Source: Streptomyces sp. NBC_00461 (GTDB lineage Bacteria > Actinomycetota > Actinomycetes > Streptomycetales > Streptomycetaceae). Taken from it: a stretch of DNA of 64,000 bases. Below, one piece after another: positions 25,934-34,983 of the stretch (positions within the stretch are counted from its first letter, which is position 1; each line of letters begins with the position of its first letter). The translations under genes and the position numbers were made by a program. Below the pieces are notes generated by a model. The model saw nothing but the letters and a program-made list of their open reading frames with translations. It made no database searches and was not told the origin of the DNA. The stretch covers positions 8,961,001 through 9,025,000 of the forward strand of contig NZ_CP107902.1 in NCBI RefSeq assembly GCF_036013935.1. Direction: 5' to 3'.

Positions 25934-26914
25934 ATGCCCGCGTCGATCGACCAACTGGTCAAGCCGGTGATCGAACTGTGCGACCACTACGACGTCGTGC
26001 CGTGGCAGCTCACGCCGACGGCGTTGGACCGGTACTTCGCCGGGCCGGGCAAGAGGGCACGGTCGACGGTCCTATCAAAGATCAGCAAGATCGATGCATA
26101 CTTCGCGTTCCTGGAGCAGCGGTATGCCGGAGAGATCCACCGTCTGTTCGGCGCGATCGTGGAGTCGCCCGTCGATCCGTTCAATCGGCCTCGTCACCGT
26201 GGGGACTTCGGGCTGCGGGTGCCTCCCTCGCAGCGAGCCATGCGGGAGTTCTTCGCCGCGTGGCAGGATGCTCTGCCGCAATCCCGCAAGGAGGCCGTGG
26301 CCTGCCGGGACTACGTGATGGCGAAGATCGCCTATCTGTCCGGGGTGCGGGCGGCGGAGCTGTGTGGCGTCGCGATGGGGGATGTGCACTGGGAGTCGGG
26401 GCGTTGGGGCCGGTTCGTCGTGCAGGGCAAGGGCGCTCGCGGGTCCGGGCCGCGGCCGCGGGAGGCCTTCCTTTTCGAGGAGGGCCGCCAGCTGTTGTGG
26501 TGGTACGTGGAGGAGGTGCGGGGCACGTTCCGGGACGATCCGGAGCATTCGAGGGCGCCGCTGTTTCCCTCCGAGCGGCTGCCGAAGCCTGTGGTGGCGC
26601 TCAACATGCCCATCGCGCCGGTGGTCGTCCCGGCGACATTCCGGCGGGCGCTGAAGACGGCGTCGCGGCTGTTTCTTCCGGGTCCGGTGGCGGAGCTGTT
26701 CCCGCATCTGCTGCGGCACGCGTGCGCGACCCACAACTACGAGCGGGGGATGACGTTGTGGGAGGTGCAGCGGTTGCTCGGGCACGTTTGGACGACCACC
26801 ACGGTCAATTACCTGGCGACGGCTCAGGCCGATCCAGAGCAGGCGGACCGCTGGCGGCAGTCGGCGGCGCGGGCCGGGCAGCGACTGGTCGCGGATAGGG
26901 GGAGTTTGCGATGA
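25934..26914 (+). CDS. Tyrosine recombinase, first gene of trio (5' end displaced by IS)
   Basis: 326 aa from ATG 25934. Catalytic residues: Arg in SGVRAAELCGV, Lys in VQGKGARG, HLLRHACATH (HxxR), the second His in LLGHVWTTTTVNYLA and Tyr in VNYLA. The frame is open upstream to 25790 and joins the nine codons left of the IS, so about 57 N-terminal residues of the SAM-like DNA-binding region are lost. The ATG lacks a strong ribosome-binding site, and function after insertion is doubtful. Followed with ATGA overlap by the HTH gene. Confidence 0.85.
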   Translation: MPASIDQLVKPVIELCDHYDVVPWQLTPTALDRYFAGPGKRARSTVLSKISKIDAYFAFLEQRYAGEIHRLFGAIVESPVDPFNRPRHRGDFGLRVPPSQRAMREFFAAWQDALPQSRKEAVACRDYVMAKIAYLSGVRAAELCGVAMGDVHWESGRWGRFVVQGKGARGSGPRPREAFLFEEGRQLLWWYVEEVRGTFRDDPEHSRAPLFPSERLPKPVVALNMPIAPVVVPATFRRALKTASRLFLPGPVAELFPHLLRHACATHNYERGMTLWEVQRLLGHVWTTTTVNYLATAQADPEQADRWRQSAARAGQRLVADRGSLR

Positions 26915-27237
26915 AGTGGAATCTGCGCTGGGCGGCGGCCAAGCGCGACATCTGGCGGCCGGTCGATCTGCAGGCGGCCTTCGCGACAGTGGGGTTCACG
27001 CCGTCACTGAGCAAAGTCGCCGCGTTGTGGGGCGGCACCCCGGTGACGGTGCGGCTGGACGACCTGGACAAGATCTGCGCGTCGCTTCAGTGCACGGTGG
27101 CCGATCTGATGGAGGCCGAGCCGGTGGCCACCGCGGCGGGCCATGAGGAACAGGAGCGGGCGGTCGGCGGCGAGACGGGGCCTGTGCGTCCGGTGCCGCG
27201 CAAAGAGGGTCCGCGCAGACTGATGCCGCCGAACTGA
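26911..27237 (+). CDS. Small Cro/C1-type HTH protein of the recombinase trio
   Basis: 108 aa. The first 70 residues (MKWNLRWAAAKRDIWRPVDL ... RLDDLDKICASLQCTVADLM) match the short Xre-like HTH found between paired tyrosine recombinases in actinobacteria. A charged, probably disordered tail follows. ATGA overlap with the recombinase and 14 bp before the next gene show one operon. It may play the DNA-binding accessory role of TnpC in Tn554-like systems. Confidence 0.85.
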   Translation: MKWNLRWAAAKRDIWRPVDLQAAFATVGFTPSLSKVAALWGGTPVTVRLDDLDKICASLQCTVADLMEAEPVATAAGHEEQERAVGGETGPVRPVPRKEGPRRLMPPN

Positions 27238-27251
27238 CCTGGAGGGCTCGG

Positions 27252-29624
27252 GTGGTGGTGCGTCAGTGCGCACTCTGCATGGACTGGGCAGTGCCCCGGC
27301 TGCTCAGCGGGCTGTGCTGGAGCTGTTTCGGCTGGCTGGACAACCGTACGGAGACGGCGCGGTGCCCACGGTGCTGCCGGTTCGGGCGTGTGGACGGCGA
27401 CGGGCTGTGCCGGCCGTGCGTGATCGCGGTGCGCGAGGAGATCCAGGCCGGATTCGAGGCCGTCTTCCCGGCCGCCACCCAGCTGCACCTGTATGTACCC
27501 GGCCTTGGGTTGCGGTCGGCCTGGAACTTGCCGAGGCCCCGGGGCGCGGCCGACCCCTCTCTCGGCCCGCGCAAGGCGAGGCAGTTGGTGGACGATCCGC
27601 GGATCTGTCCCGCGGTCGTGCGCGGCCAGCAGACGCTGTTTCCCGTCCGACGGCGCTTCGAGCGAAGCGATGCCCTGCGGATCAGTGCCCGGACATGGCC
27701 CGAGGAGCCAATCCTGCAGGTGCTTGCCGAGCAGCGGGCGGCGACAAAGGGCCTGTCGGCGTCGTGGTCGAACATGGTGATGCGGCTGGTCCGGTGCGCA
27801 CTGGCGATCAGGGACGCCGAGGGCGAGGCCATGGTCGCGCCGGAGATGCTCGATCAGGTGCGGTTGCCGCTGAAGGCAGCGGCTGCCGAGATCCTTGCTC
27901 AAGCCGGGATGCTGCGGCCACGTATGGCACCGCCGCCCGCGCCGTGGCCGGTGCGATCCTGCGCGGACTGCGGGTGCTGGGGCATCACCAAGGCCCGGTG
28001 CCGCGGCTGCGCCGAGTGGCGGCAGAAACCTGGACGCTATCCGCCGGGAAAGTGCCCGCGATGCCGGCGGGACGCTCTGCCCCTCCATGCCGACGAAGAC
28101 CTGTGCCGCGCATGCCTGGCCTACGTGCGCGAGTCCGGGCTCGAAACGACCAAGCAGTCCTTCTCCCAGCTCGCCTTCGCCGGACCGCTCGCGCACCAGC
28201 TCAAACGGCGTCCTGGGGAACTCGGGTTCGTCGTGCACAACCAGTCGGGCCCTCTCATGCGGGCGCGGGCGCGAGCCCGCGAAACAGCCGCCCGGGAAGG
28301 CGGTACGGCCAAGTCGGCACCGGTTGCACCGGGGCAGACGACGCTGTTCTCGATGCCCCGCAAGTGGCCGCGGGATCAGATCCTGGACCGCGCCGAGCTG
28401 GCGGTCCAGGCGCAGGAGTTGCTGCACGAGTTCACCGCCGACTACCCGCAGGTTTGGGTTACCGACAAGCACAGCGTGCCGGGCAGCGCGACCGTCGTCC
28501 TGCACACCCTGCTGGCCCGGCTGGGTCCGCACACGCCGATCCCCGAACGCGACGTACGCTCTTTGGCCGACACCGTGGCGGCCGGTCCCGCCGCCACCCG
28601 CCGGGTGATCTCGTTCCTCAGCGAGCACGCCCTGCTGGAGCCGGACGAACTCTCCGAAACGCCCGGGCAGCTCCTGGCTGATGTACGGCGTCCAGCTATG
28701 CCACGCGTCCGCGACCTGGACCAGGAGCGACGCGAGCGGCACGATGCACGTGCCCTGAGCACACAGATCACGCAACTGCCCGAGCCTATGGCGGACCAAC
28801 TCCATGCCTGGGTGCGCGTCATGCGCGGCCACGGCCGCTACCAGCACCCGCCGGCCGACTTCCGGCGCATTCGCCGCTACCTATACGTCGCGTCGCCCGC
28901 CCTGACCTCATGGGCGAGGGCCGGGCAGGACCTGCGGCAGATCACTGCCGATCACATACAGGCCGAACTCGCTCGGCACCAGGGAAATGTAGCTCACGGA
29001 CTCCTCAGCGTGCTGCGGAGCATCTTCCGGGCCCTGAAACAGGAACGGGTGATCTTCCACAACCCCACCGCTGGGATGCGACTGCCCGCTGGCACCCATC
29101 TCCCGCTGCCGCTGTCCAGCGACCGGCTGGCCGGGGCGCTGGACCGGCTCGACGGCCCCGCCGCAAGGCTCATCGTCGGCCTGGTCGCCATCCACGCTGT
29201 CCGCGCCGTGGAGGTCGCCCGGCTCGACCTGGCCGACGCAGACCTGAGCCGCCGGACCCTAGCAGTGCACCGGGGCGAGCACATCCACGTCGTCTACCTT
29301 GACGACCTCAGTACCCACCTCGTCGCCGACTGGCTGCGCGAGCGGCGCCTCCGCTGGCCCCAGGCCACCAACTCGCACCTGCTCATCACCTCCCAGTCCT
29401 ACCGGCACCCAGCCTCACCGCAGCTCAGCTACTGCGCGCTGCGGGCCGCGTTCGACCAGATCGGGCTGCTGCCACGGCAGGTATGGGCCGACCGCATCCT
29501 GGACGAGGCCCGACAGACCGCCGATCCGGTCCACCTCGTGCGCCTCTTCGGCATCCACCCCAGCATCGCCGTGAAGTACGTACACGCCGCGCACCCGGAC
29601 AAGACCCTGTCCCGGATCCGCTGA
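27252..29624 (+). CDS. Large zinc-ribbon tyrosine-recombinase-like protein, third gene of trio
   Basis: 790 aa. At least two zinc-ribbon regions: CALCMDWAV...CWSC and CPRC...CRPC in the first 60 residues, then CADCGC...CRGC and CPRC...CRAC near 235-290. The C-terminal half holds a core-binding helix bundle and a catalytic-like domain with Arg in HAVRAVEVARL; the HxxR box is poorly kept and the region ends DRILDEARQTADPVHLVRLF ... KYVHAAHP, with a candidate Tyr. GGAGGG precedes GTG 27252. Probably partners the first recombinase. Confidence 0.85.
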   Translation: MVVRQCALCMDWAVPRLLSGLCWSCFGWLDNRTETARCPRCCRFGRVDGDGLCRPCVIAVREEIQAGFEAVFPAATQLHLYVPGLGLRSAWNLPRPRGAADPSLGPRKARQLVDDPRICPAVVRGQQTLFPVRRRFERSDALRISARTWPEEPILQVLAEQRAATKGLSASWSNMVMRLVRCALAIRDAEGEAMVAPEMLDQVRLPLKAAAAEILAQAGMLRPRMAPPPAPWPVRSCADCGCWGITKARCRGCAEWRQKPGRYPPGKCPRCRRDALPLHADEDLCRACLAYVRESGLETTKQSFSQLAFAGPLAHQLKRRPGELGFVVHNQSGPLMRARARARETAAREGGTAKSAPVAPGQTTLFSMPRKWPRDQILDRAELAVQAQELLHEFTADYPQVWVTDKHSVPGSATVVLHTLLARLGPHTPIPERDVRSLADTVAAGPAATRRVISFLSEHALLEPDELSETPGQLLADVRRPAMPRVRDLDQERRERHDARALSTQITQLPEPMADQLHAWVRVMRGHGRYQHPPADFRRIRRYLYVASPALTSWARAGQDLRQITADHIQAELARHQGNVAHGLLSVLRSIFRALKQERVIFHNPTAGMRLPAGTHLPLPLSSDRLAGALDRLDGPAARLIVGLVAIHAVRAVEVARLDLADADLSRRTLAVHRGEHIHVVYLDDLSTHLVADWLRERRLRWPQATNSHLLITSQSYRHPASPQLSYCALRAAFDQIGLLPRQVWADRILDEARQTADPVHLVRLFGIHPSIAVKYVHAAHPDKTLSRIR

Positions 29625-29703
29625 CCGGGGGACACCGCTCCGCACCCACGGCACGCGGTGGAAGACGTCCACCATGCCTTCGACCTGGTCCCTGCCGGAT
29701 CCG

Positions 29704-29790
29704 ATGCTCGCCACACCCACCTCCGATCCCATCCTTCCTTCCGATCATGCGGCGGAGCCCAAGTGGGACGGCTACCGGGCACTCGTGGGC
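29704..29790 (+). pseudogene. ATP-dependent DNA ligase N-terminal scrap
   Basis: MLATPTSDPILPSDHAAEPK then WDGYRALV is the start of an ATP-dependent DNA ligase including the nucleotidyl-lysine motif (EPKWDGYR). The match breaks off at a GGGCCGGT repeat and the frame continues into a TetR C-terminus. A fusion scrap. Confidence 0.6.
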
Positions 29791-29820
29791 CGGTGGGCCG
29801 GTGGGCCGATGGCCGCGTGC

Positions 29821-30084
29821 TCCGTGTGCGACGCCGATCCGGACAGGACGCTGCACGTGAGCAGGCTGATTCTGGACACGCCGGCCCTACTGGCCCGGTT
29901 CCTGGAGCGGCAGTCGCAGTGGCAGGCCGAGATGGTCGGCATCCTCGCCCGGCGCACGGGACTCGATCCCGACGCCGGCCTGCGCCCCGCCCTCGCCGCC
30001 GGCGTCGCCCTCACCGCGTTCCAGACCGCGCTGCGCCGCTGGGTGGACAGCGACGGCACCAAGCCGATGGACGAGCTGGTCGAT
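29821..30084 (+). pseudogene. TetR-family regulator, C-terminal fragment
   Basis: About 88 codons (HVSRLILDTPALLARFLERQ, LAAGVALTAFQTALRRWVDS, TKPMDELVD) match the ligand-binding half of a TetR regulator. The DNA-binding domain is absent; the fragment is fused in frame to ligase codons upstream and overlaps a second TetR downstream. Confidence 0.6.
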
Positions 30085-30616
30085 CCTCGACGCGGCGACC
30101 CGCATCTTGGAGGAGACGGGGCGCGAGGACGCGCTGTCCCTGCGCGGGGTCGCCCGCGAGGTCGGCATTTCCGCGCCCAGCGTCTACCGGCACTTCAAGG
30201 ACAAGGGCGACCTGGTCTCCACCGTCCTCGATGCCGCCTACCGCGCACTGGCCGTCGCGATGAGCGAGGCCGGCGAGTCGGCCGCCGCCGCAGGCGCGGA
30301 CCCGTGGGCGCGCGTGCGGGCCACCGTCACGGCCTACCGCAGGTTCGCCATCGACAAGCCCCGCCGCTACCAGCTGATGTTCAGCCTGGAGTACGAGCCC
30401 GAGCGTCGGTCCTCCGCCGACCACCCCATCGACACCGTGCTCCAGGCGTGGACCGATACGGCCGACGCCTACCTCACCCAAGCAGCCCCGGGCCGCCGGG
30501 CGGAGGCGCAGGACTTGGGTATCCACCTGTGGACCGCCCTGCACGGCCAGCTCGTCCTGTGGCGCACCCTGCCGAGCCCCGTCGCCGGCAGCGAAGACGT
30601 CCTGATCGAACTGTGA
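30083..30616 (+). pseudogene. TetR-family regulator lacking its first helix
   Basis: 178 codons starting ILDAATRILEETGREDALSL with a good HTH (GVAREVGISAPSVYRHFKDK) and a complete ligand domain to the stop at 30616. The usual basic N-terminus and start are missing because the gene is joined to the preceding TetR fragment at 30083. TTG 30107 could start a 169-aa product that lacks helix 1, so DNA binding is doubtful. Confidence 0.6.
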
Positions 30617-30724
30617 GGAGTCCCTGCTGCGACGCCTCCTCCCGACACCGGAGACTCCGAGCCCACCGAGTGACAGGCCAGGAAGGCTTCCCGCTCCCGG
30701 AAGGCATGCGGAAGCACCCGATCA

Positions 30725-30946
30725 CTCGTTGAGCGCGGCCAGTTCGGCGGCGTCTGGGCGCAGAACGCGGCCCACAAGGCCGCGGGCATCGCCGGCGCCA
30801 GGGTGCTGCAGGACGTCAAGCTGTCCATCGCCGGTTCCGTGGTCCGTTTCGCCGAGACGCACCCCTCCGACGACGCCGAGGTCGCCACGCAGCTGGTCGA
30901 GGTCATCGGTCGGATCCACGGCGAGGCCGCGTCCACCGCCGCCTGA
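30725..30946 (+). pseudogene. NAD(P)H-dependent FMN reductase-like C-terminal fragment
   Basis: 73 codons (FGGVWAQNAAHKAAGIAGAR ... GEAASTAA) resembling the last helix-strand units of NADPH-dependent FMN reductases, where GVWAQ...LGIAGARVV is conserved. No start codon in frame. Ends just before a bidirectional terminator. Confidence 0.45.
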
Positions 30947-30964
30947 TCGATGTACGCATGATCG

Positions 30965-30993
30965 AGGGCCGAAGCCGCATAGGCTCCGGCCCT
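30965..30993. terminator. Bidirectional hairpin between convergent relics
   Basis: AGGGCCGAAGCC (30965-30976) pairs with GGCTCCGGCCCT (30982-30993), one mismatch, loop of 5. Followed by TTCTTCC on the plus strand. Lies between the FMN-reductase-like tail and the LLM relic. Confidence 0.6.
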
Positions 30994-31041
30994 TCTTCCG
31001 GTTCCCGGCCTCAGCTCGCTCGCTCTTTCCGTTCCCCGGCC

Positions 31042-31330
31042 TCAGCCCAGCTCGGCCGCGCGCCGCACCGCCGTGGCCACGAACTGCTCGATCCAGGCCG
31101 CCTGCTCACCCGTGCGCGGACCCAGCATCACCGTCTCGATGCCGAACTTGGCGTAGCCCTCGATGTCCCGGACGAACGTCTCGACGACGTTCTCGGCCGG
31201 AGCGTCGCCCATGCAGATCGGAGTCGAACATCTCCGGCACGTGCTCGGCCGAGGCTCCGGCCAGCGCCTCGTGCCACCACAGGACCGGGCCGCGCAAGAC
31301 CGCTCCCAGCCCTCGACCACTCTGTTGCTC
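31042..31330 (-). pseudogene. LLM-class oxidoreductase, 3' fragment
   Basis: The last 55 codons (ENVVETFVRDIEGYAKFGIE ... WIEQFVATAVRRAAELG) are an LLM flavoprotein C-terminus. The preceding part (VLWWHEALAGASAEHVPEMF) continues in another frame, showing a frameshift, and nothing further upstream matches. Truncated and frameshifted. Confidence 0.6.
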
Positions 31331-31801
31331 GGCAGACCGTTGCCTCGCCCGCGAGGCAGAGGCTGGGGCCATCAGCTTGCTCACTGCGCCGTGGCGCGGT
31401 CGTCCATGGACAGGAAGGAACTCGCCACAAGACCAGGCTCGGCGGATTCCTGCGCGACGCGAGTAGTACGCCTTCGATTCCCGCGCCGGCCGGATCACCG
31501 AAGTCCGCGACTGCTACACCTTCACGCCGCTCCGCGCCGACGGCCGGTCCCAGGTCGAGCTCGAGAACTTCGACTGCGGCGCCTGCTGGGGCTACCGCCC
31601 GTCCTGCCCGGTGCATCGCCCGCATGCAGACGCCGAGTACGCCAGGAGCGGTGGTGCACAGGCCACCGGCTGCACAGTGACTCGCCGACAAAGCAGGCCG
31701 CTGCAGGAGCCGGCACCCGCGGTCGGCCGTTCTCGGGTCGAGGCCGCACACCTGGTGTCAGTGTGCGGCCCCTGGATGGTTGGCTCGCCGGAAGGACGGA
31801 C
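31331..31801. other. Intergenic region with a possible SnoaL-like scrap
   Basis: No intact gene. The plus-strand codons near 31470-31540 read YAFDSRAGRITEVRDCYTF, reminiscent of the last strand of SnoaL/NTF2-like proteins, without start or upstream body. Otherwise nothing recognised. Confidence 0.35.
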
Positions 31802-32296
31802 TCAGCCGGCCAGTGCGTGGAAGCCGCGTTGGAAGTAGACGGTCGCCGGGTCCTGTCCGAGTCGGACGTCGTGCACGCGTCCCACCAGGATGGTGTGGTC
31901 GCCGGAGACGTGACGGTCGTATGCGGAGACGTGCAGGCGCACCGACGCGTCGGGTAGGTAGGGCACGCCCTCGGGGTCGAGGTGGAACTCGTCGCCGGCG
32001 AACTTGTCCGCGCCTCGGGTCGCGAACCGGCGGGCGAGCGGTTGGTGGCCGTCGTTGAGGATGTTGACGGTCCAGTGCGTGGAGCGCTCGAACACCGGGT
32101 GGCATTCGGCGGTCCGGGACAGGCACACCAGGACGAGCGGCGGTTCGGCCGAGACCGAGGAGAAGGCGCTCGCGGTGAACCCCCAGGGGCGTCCGTCCTC
32201 ATCCACCGTGGTCACGATGGTGACGCCGCTGGGAAATGAGGCCATGGCCTCCCGGAAGCGTCCGGCGAGTTCGAGGTCGTCGTCGGGTGCGGACAC
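31802..32296 (-). CDS. Flavin reductase (HpaC/HsaB-like)
   Basis: 164 aa from GTG 32296. FPSGVTIVTTVDEDGRPWGF, SAFSSVSAEPPLVLVCL and the GDHTILVGRV block are typical of short-chain flavin reductases that supply FMNH2 to a monooxygenase partner using NAD(P)H. Lies 55 bp downstream of the monooxygenase gene on the same strand, so a two-component system is clear. The ribosome-binding site is weak (AAGAG). Confidence 0.87.
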   Translation of the reverse strand: MSAPDDDLELAGRFREAMASFPSGVTIVTTVDEDGRPWGFTASAFSSVSAEPPLVLVCLSRTAECHPVFERSTHWTVNILNDGHQPLARRFATRGADKFAGDEFHLDPEGVPYLPDASVRLHVSAYDRHVSGDHTILVGRVHDVRLGQDPATVYFQRGFHALAG

Positions 32297-32351
32297 GGGA
32301 GTTTCTCTTCTTGTACCGCGCCGGGCGAGGCGGTCATTGCCGGCGAGCCTG

Positions 32352-33554
32352 TCAGACACGGACGTAGACCTCCATGCCGGGGACTTCTCCGGCCAGGTGG
32401 TAGCCGCCGACGAAGTACTGTGCCGCATCGACCTTGGGGTCGTGCTGGGAGAAGGTGCGGATGTTGCGCCAGAAACGGTCGATGTTGTACTTGGCGGCGG
32501 CGCTGCGGGTCCCGGTGAGGTCGACGATCCCGGACGCGACCTCGACGGCGATGCTGGTCGCGGCGGTCTTGGCGGAGAGCGCGTCGATCATGAGCTGGGC
32601 GATCTCGGTTTTGTCGTGGGCGTTCTCCACGGCACGGACGAGTTCCATCAGCAGGGCTCGGGCCGCGTCCAGCTTGATGCGGAACTCGCCTATGCGCCGG
32701 CGGACGAACGGGTCGGTCTGGATCGAGTCGTAGATCTTCACGGTGGGAGTGGTGGAGGCCCTGACGTAGTCGATCGCCGCGTCCAGTGCCCCGTAGGCAG
32801 GGCCGAGAACGATGATCGCCTGGCCGGCCTGTGCCATGGGGAACAGCAGGGGGTCGCGCGTGGCCTGGACGGTGTACCAGCCGTCGGGGACGAAGACGTC
32901 GTCGTAGGTGATGCGCTGGCTCTGGGTGCCGCGCATGCCCATGACGTCCCAGTCGCCGTGGAGGCGAACGGCCAGGGCGTCGAGCGGGATCAGGGCGGTG
33001 ACCAGGGACGTCGAGCCCTCCAGTTGGGCGGAGACGCTCGCGTAGCCCTCGGCTGCGCTGCCGCTGTTGCTGTTGAAGGACTTGGTGCCCTTGACCAGCA
33101 CGCCGCCGTCGACCTTGCGCGCGGTGGTCGGGCCGGTGGCGACACCGGTCTCGGAGGCGGACGCGACGAAGCGGAACCTCCGGCCGGTGGCGATGTCATC
33201 TGCCACCTGACGCTTGGTCGCTTCGGGAAGATCGCTGCTGAAGAGCTCGGCCAGGACGACGGAGCCGACGACGGTGTTGAGCAGGACGGCGGCGTCTCCT
33301 CGACCGATAGACAGATAGATCTTGTACAGGGCCTCCAGGCCGAACGCGACGCTGCCGTCGCTGTACCCGCCGTATGCGGCCGGGACCTGCAGACGCCAGA
33401 AGCCGGCTTCATTGAGCAGCTTCATCGCCTCCGTCGGGTCCTCACTCAGGCTGTCCGAGCGGTTGCCGATTTCAGCCAGCCTGGGAACGAGTTCCGCAGC
33501 TTTGTCAACAAGCTCCTGAATTTCACTGTCCATGATTTTCGACTTCTGTCCCAT
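32352..33554 (-). CDS. Acyl-CoA-dehydrogenase-fold flavin monooxygenase (HsaA/DszC-like)
   Basis: 400 aa. N-terminal helical domain (RLQVPAAYGGYSDG), central beta domain (SASETGVATGP, KSFNSNSGSA, WDVMGMRGTQSQ) and C-terminal helix bundle with FWRNIRTFSQHDP near the end. The catalytic Glu of true acyl-CoA dehydrogenases is not evident, and the neighbouring flavin reductase indicates a group D monooxygenase. GAGGAG precedes ATG 33554. Divergent from a LysR gene. Substrate (aromatic, sulfur or nitrogen compound) unknown. Confidence 0.88.
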   Translation of the reverse strand: MGQKSKIMDSEIQELVDKAAELVPRLAEIGNRSDSLSEDPTEAMKLLNEAGFWRLQVPAAYGGYSDGSVAFGLEALYKIYLSIGRGDAAVLLNTVVGSVVLAELFSSDLPEATKRQVADDIATGRRFRFVASASETGVATGPTTARKVDGGVLVKGTKSFNSNSGSAAEGYASVSAQLEGSTSLVTALIPLDALAVRLHGDWDVMGMRGTQSQRITYDDVFVPDGWYTVQATRDPLLFPMAQAGQAIIVLGPAYGALDAAIDYVRASTTPTVKIYDSIQTDPFVRRRIGEFRIKLDAARALLMELVRAVENAHDKTEIAQLMIDALSAKTAATSIAVEVASGIVDLTGTRSAAAKYNIDRFWRNIRTFSQHDPKVDAAQYFVGGYHLAGEVPGMEVYVRV

Positions 33555-33632
33555 GGCTTTCTCCTCAGAACGGCGGCACCGGGAAATTCCTCGGGTTGAC
33601 CGCGCCATGAGCATCACGGTATGAGTGACTAT

Positions 33633-33683
33633 CCATAGAAGCAAATAGCTCTTCTGCGTGCGTGCTATAGAATGCTTCTATGG
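33633..33683. promoter_or_regulatory. Long inverted repeat in LysR/monooxygenase intergenic region
   Basis: CCATAGAAGC (33633-33642) and GCTTCTATGG (33674-33683) are perfectly complementary, and inner ATAGC/GCTAT (33645-33649, 33664-33668) extends the symmetry. It lies between the divergent starts at 33554 and 33703, where a LysR tetramer would bind its two half-sites. Confidence 0.7.
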
Positions 33684-33702
33684 GTCACGTGAGGAGAAAC
33701 CG

Positions 33703-34623
33703 ATGAACCTGCGCCAGTACGAATACGCCTTGGCCATGGCCGAAGAGGGCTCTGTCACTGCGGCCGCCGCCCGGCTCGGCGTCGCCCAGCCCACGGTCTC
33801 CCATCAGGTCGCGGCGCTGGAGAAGGATCTCGGCGTCCGCATCTTCACCCGGATCCCACGCGGAGTCGCGGTGACCGTCGCCGGGCGGGCCTTCCTCAAA
33901 GAGGCCGAGATCGCCGTGAGCGCCGCCCGCCGCGCCCGCGCCGCGGCACGTGCCAGCGGAGGCGATCTGACGGGCGAACTCCTCGTGGTCGCCTCAACCG
34001 GCCTGGCGACCAACCAGCTTGCCGCCGCCCTGGGAGAGTTGCGGCGCATCCATCCGCGCCTTCATGTGACTCTCGTGGAAGAACCCACGCCGGTGGAGAT
34101 GGAACACCTCGACCACCTGGGTACGGTCGATCTGGTGCTGTACCACCACCTCGCACCCGAGTGCGGCTACGACGTCCACGAACTGGGCGAGGAGCCGTAT
34201 GCCGTGATCCTTCCTCCCCAACACCCCCTGCACCGGGCAGACTCCGTACGACTGGAGGACCTGGCCGGCGAGGGCTGGGTGCGGTTCACCCGTGGCGGCC
34301 TCCTGGACGAACAGATCGGCCAGGTTCTCAGGCGCGTCGGGATCACTCCCTCGACCGTGGCACGCGCCTCTCAGATCGCCACGGCGGTACAACTGGTCGC
34401 GCATGGCCTGGGTGTGACCATGGTCCCCGCCTCCACCGTCCCGCCCCCCTATACCCAGCTGGCCAGGCCGCTGGCCCCCGCCCTCTCCGAACGGGTCCTG
34501 GTCGGCGTGCGTCACGACCCGGGGCCAGCCGAAACCGCCCTGCTGGACCTCCTTCGCCAACAGGACTGGTCAACGCCCGCTGCCTTCAGCAGCGCGCGGG
34601 CCCTTGCCGCCTCCTCGGCGTGA
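33703..34623 (+). CDS. LysR-family transcriptional regulator
   Basis: 306 aa. N-terminal HTH (GSVTAAAARLGVAQPTVSHQ) at residues 15-36, then a substrate-binding domain (ELLVVASTGLAT, VDLVLYHHLAP). GAGGAG precedes ATG 33703. Divergent from the two-component monooxygenase operon and separated from it by the symmetric site, so very likely its regulator. Confidence 0.9.
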   Translation: MNLRQYEYALAMAEEGSVTAAAARLGVAQPTVSHQVAALEKDLGVRIFTRIPRGVAVTVAGRAFLKEAEIAVSAARRARAAARASGGDLTGELLVVASTGLATNQLAAALGELRRIHPRLHVTLVEEPTPVEMEHLDHLGTVDLVLYHHLAPECGYDVHELGEEPYAVILPPQHPLHRADSVRLEDLAGEGWVRFTRGGLLDEQIGQVLRRVGITPSTVARASQIATAVQLVAHGLGVTMVPASTVPPPYTQLARPLAPALSERVLVGVRHDPGPAETALLDLLRQQDWSTPAAFSSARALAASSA

Positions 34624-34639
34624 CGCCGACCGGGCTTCC

Positions 34640-34760
34640 GTGCGCCGCTGAGGAATATCGAGTGTCTTGTCGTCGCGGGTGGCCAGCCCCCGCCATTCCT
34701 TGAACTTGTTGATGGCGCGCTCGACTGTGTTGCGGTCTTTGCAGAGCGTGGCGTCGTGGC
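34640..34760 (-). pseudogene. IS5-family transposase C-terminal relic
   Basis: 40 codons reading CKDRNTVERAINKFKEWRGL then ATRDDKT, the distal DDE glutamate region of IS5-group transposases (NTVERxxNxxKxWRGxATR). The rest is absent. Different from the intact IS5 at 24296. Confidence 0.65.
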
Positions 34761-34983
34761 TGCTTTACCTGATGCATGTCAGCAGCGAGGACCCGGAGGT
34801 GGTCGGGATGTGCGAATGCTTCGCCGACGAGGCGGCATTCGAGCGCGCCGTGTCACTGATGACAAGCGGAGGTCACCAAACGTCTCCACGAACTCTGCAT
34901 CGCAGGGACGGAGGTGTACCGGCTCGGCCTGGTCGCCGGGAAGGGGCTCCCTCGGCGCCTTGAGACAACGCGCGTGCCGACGG

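Noticed and set aside
34760..34983. Plus-strand frame MHVSSEDPEVVGMCECFADE as a small gene
   Set aside because: No ribosome-binding site, no motif, and it runs from a transposase relic into the antisense of a TetR gene.
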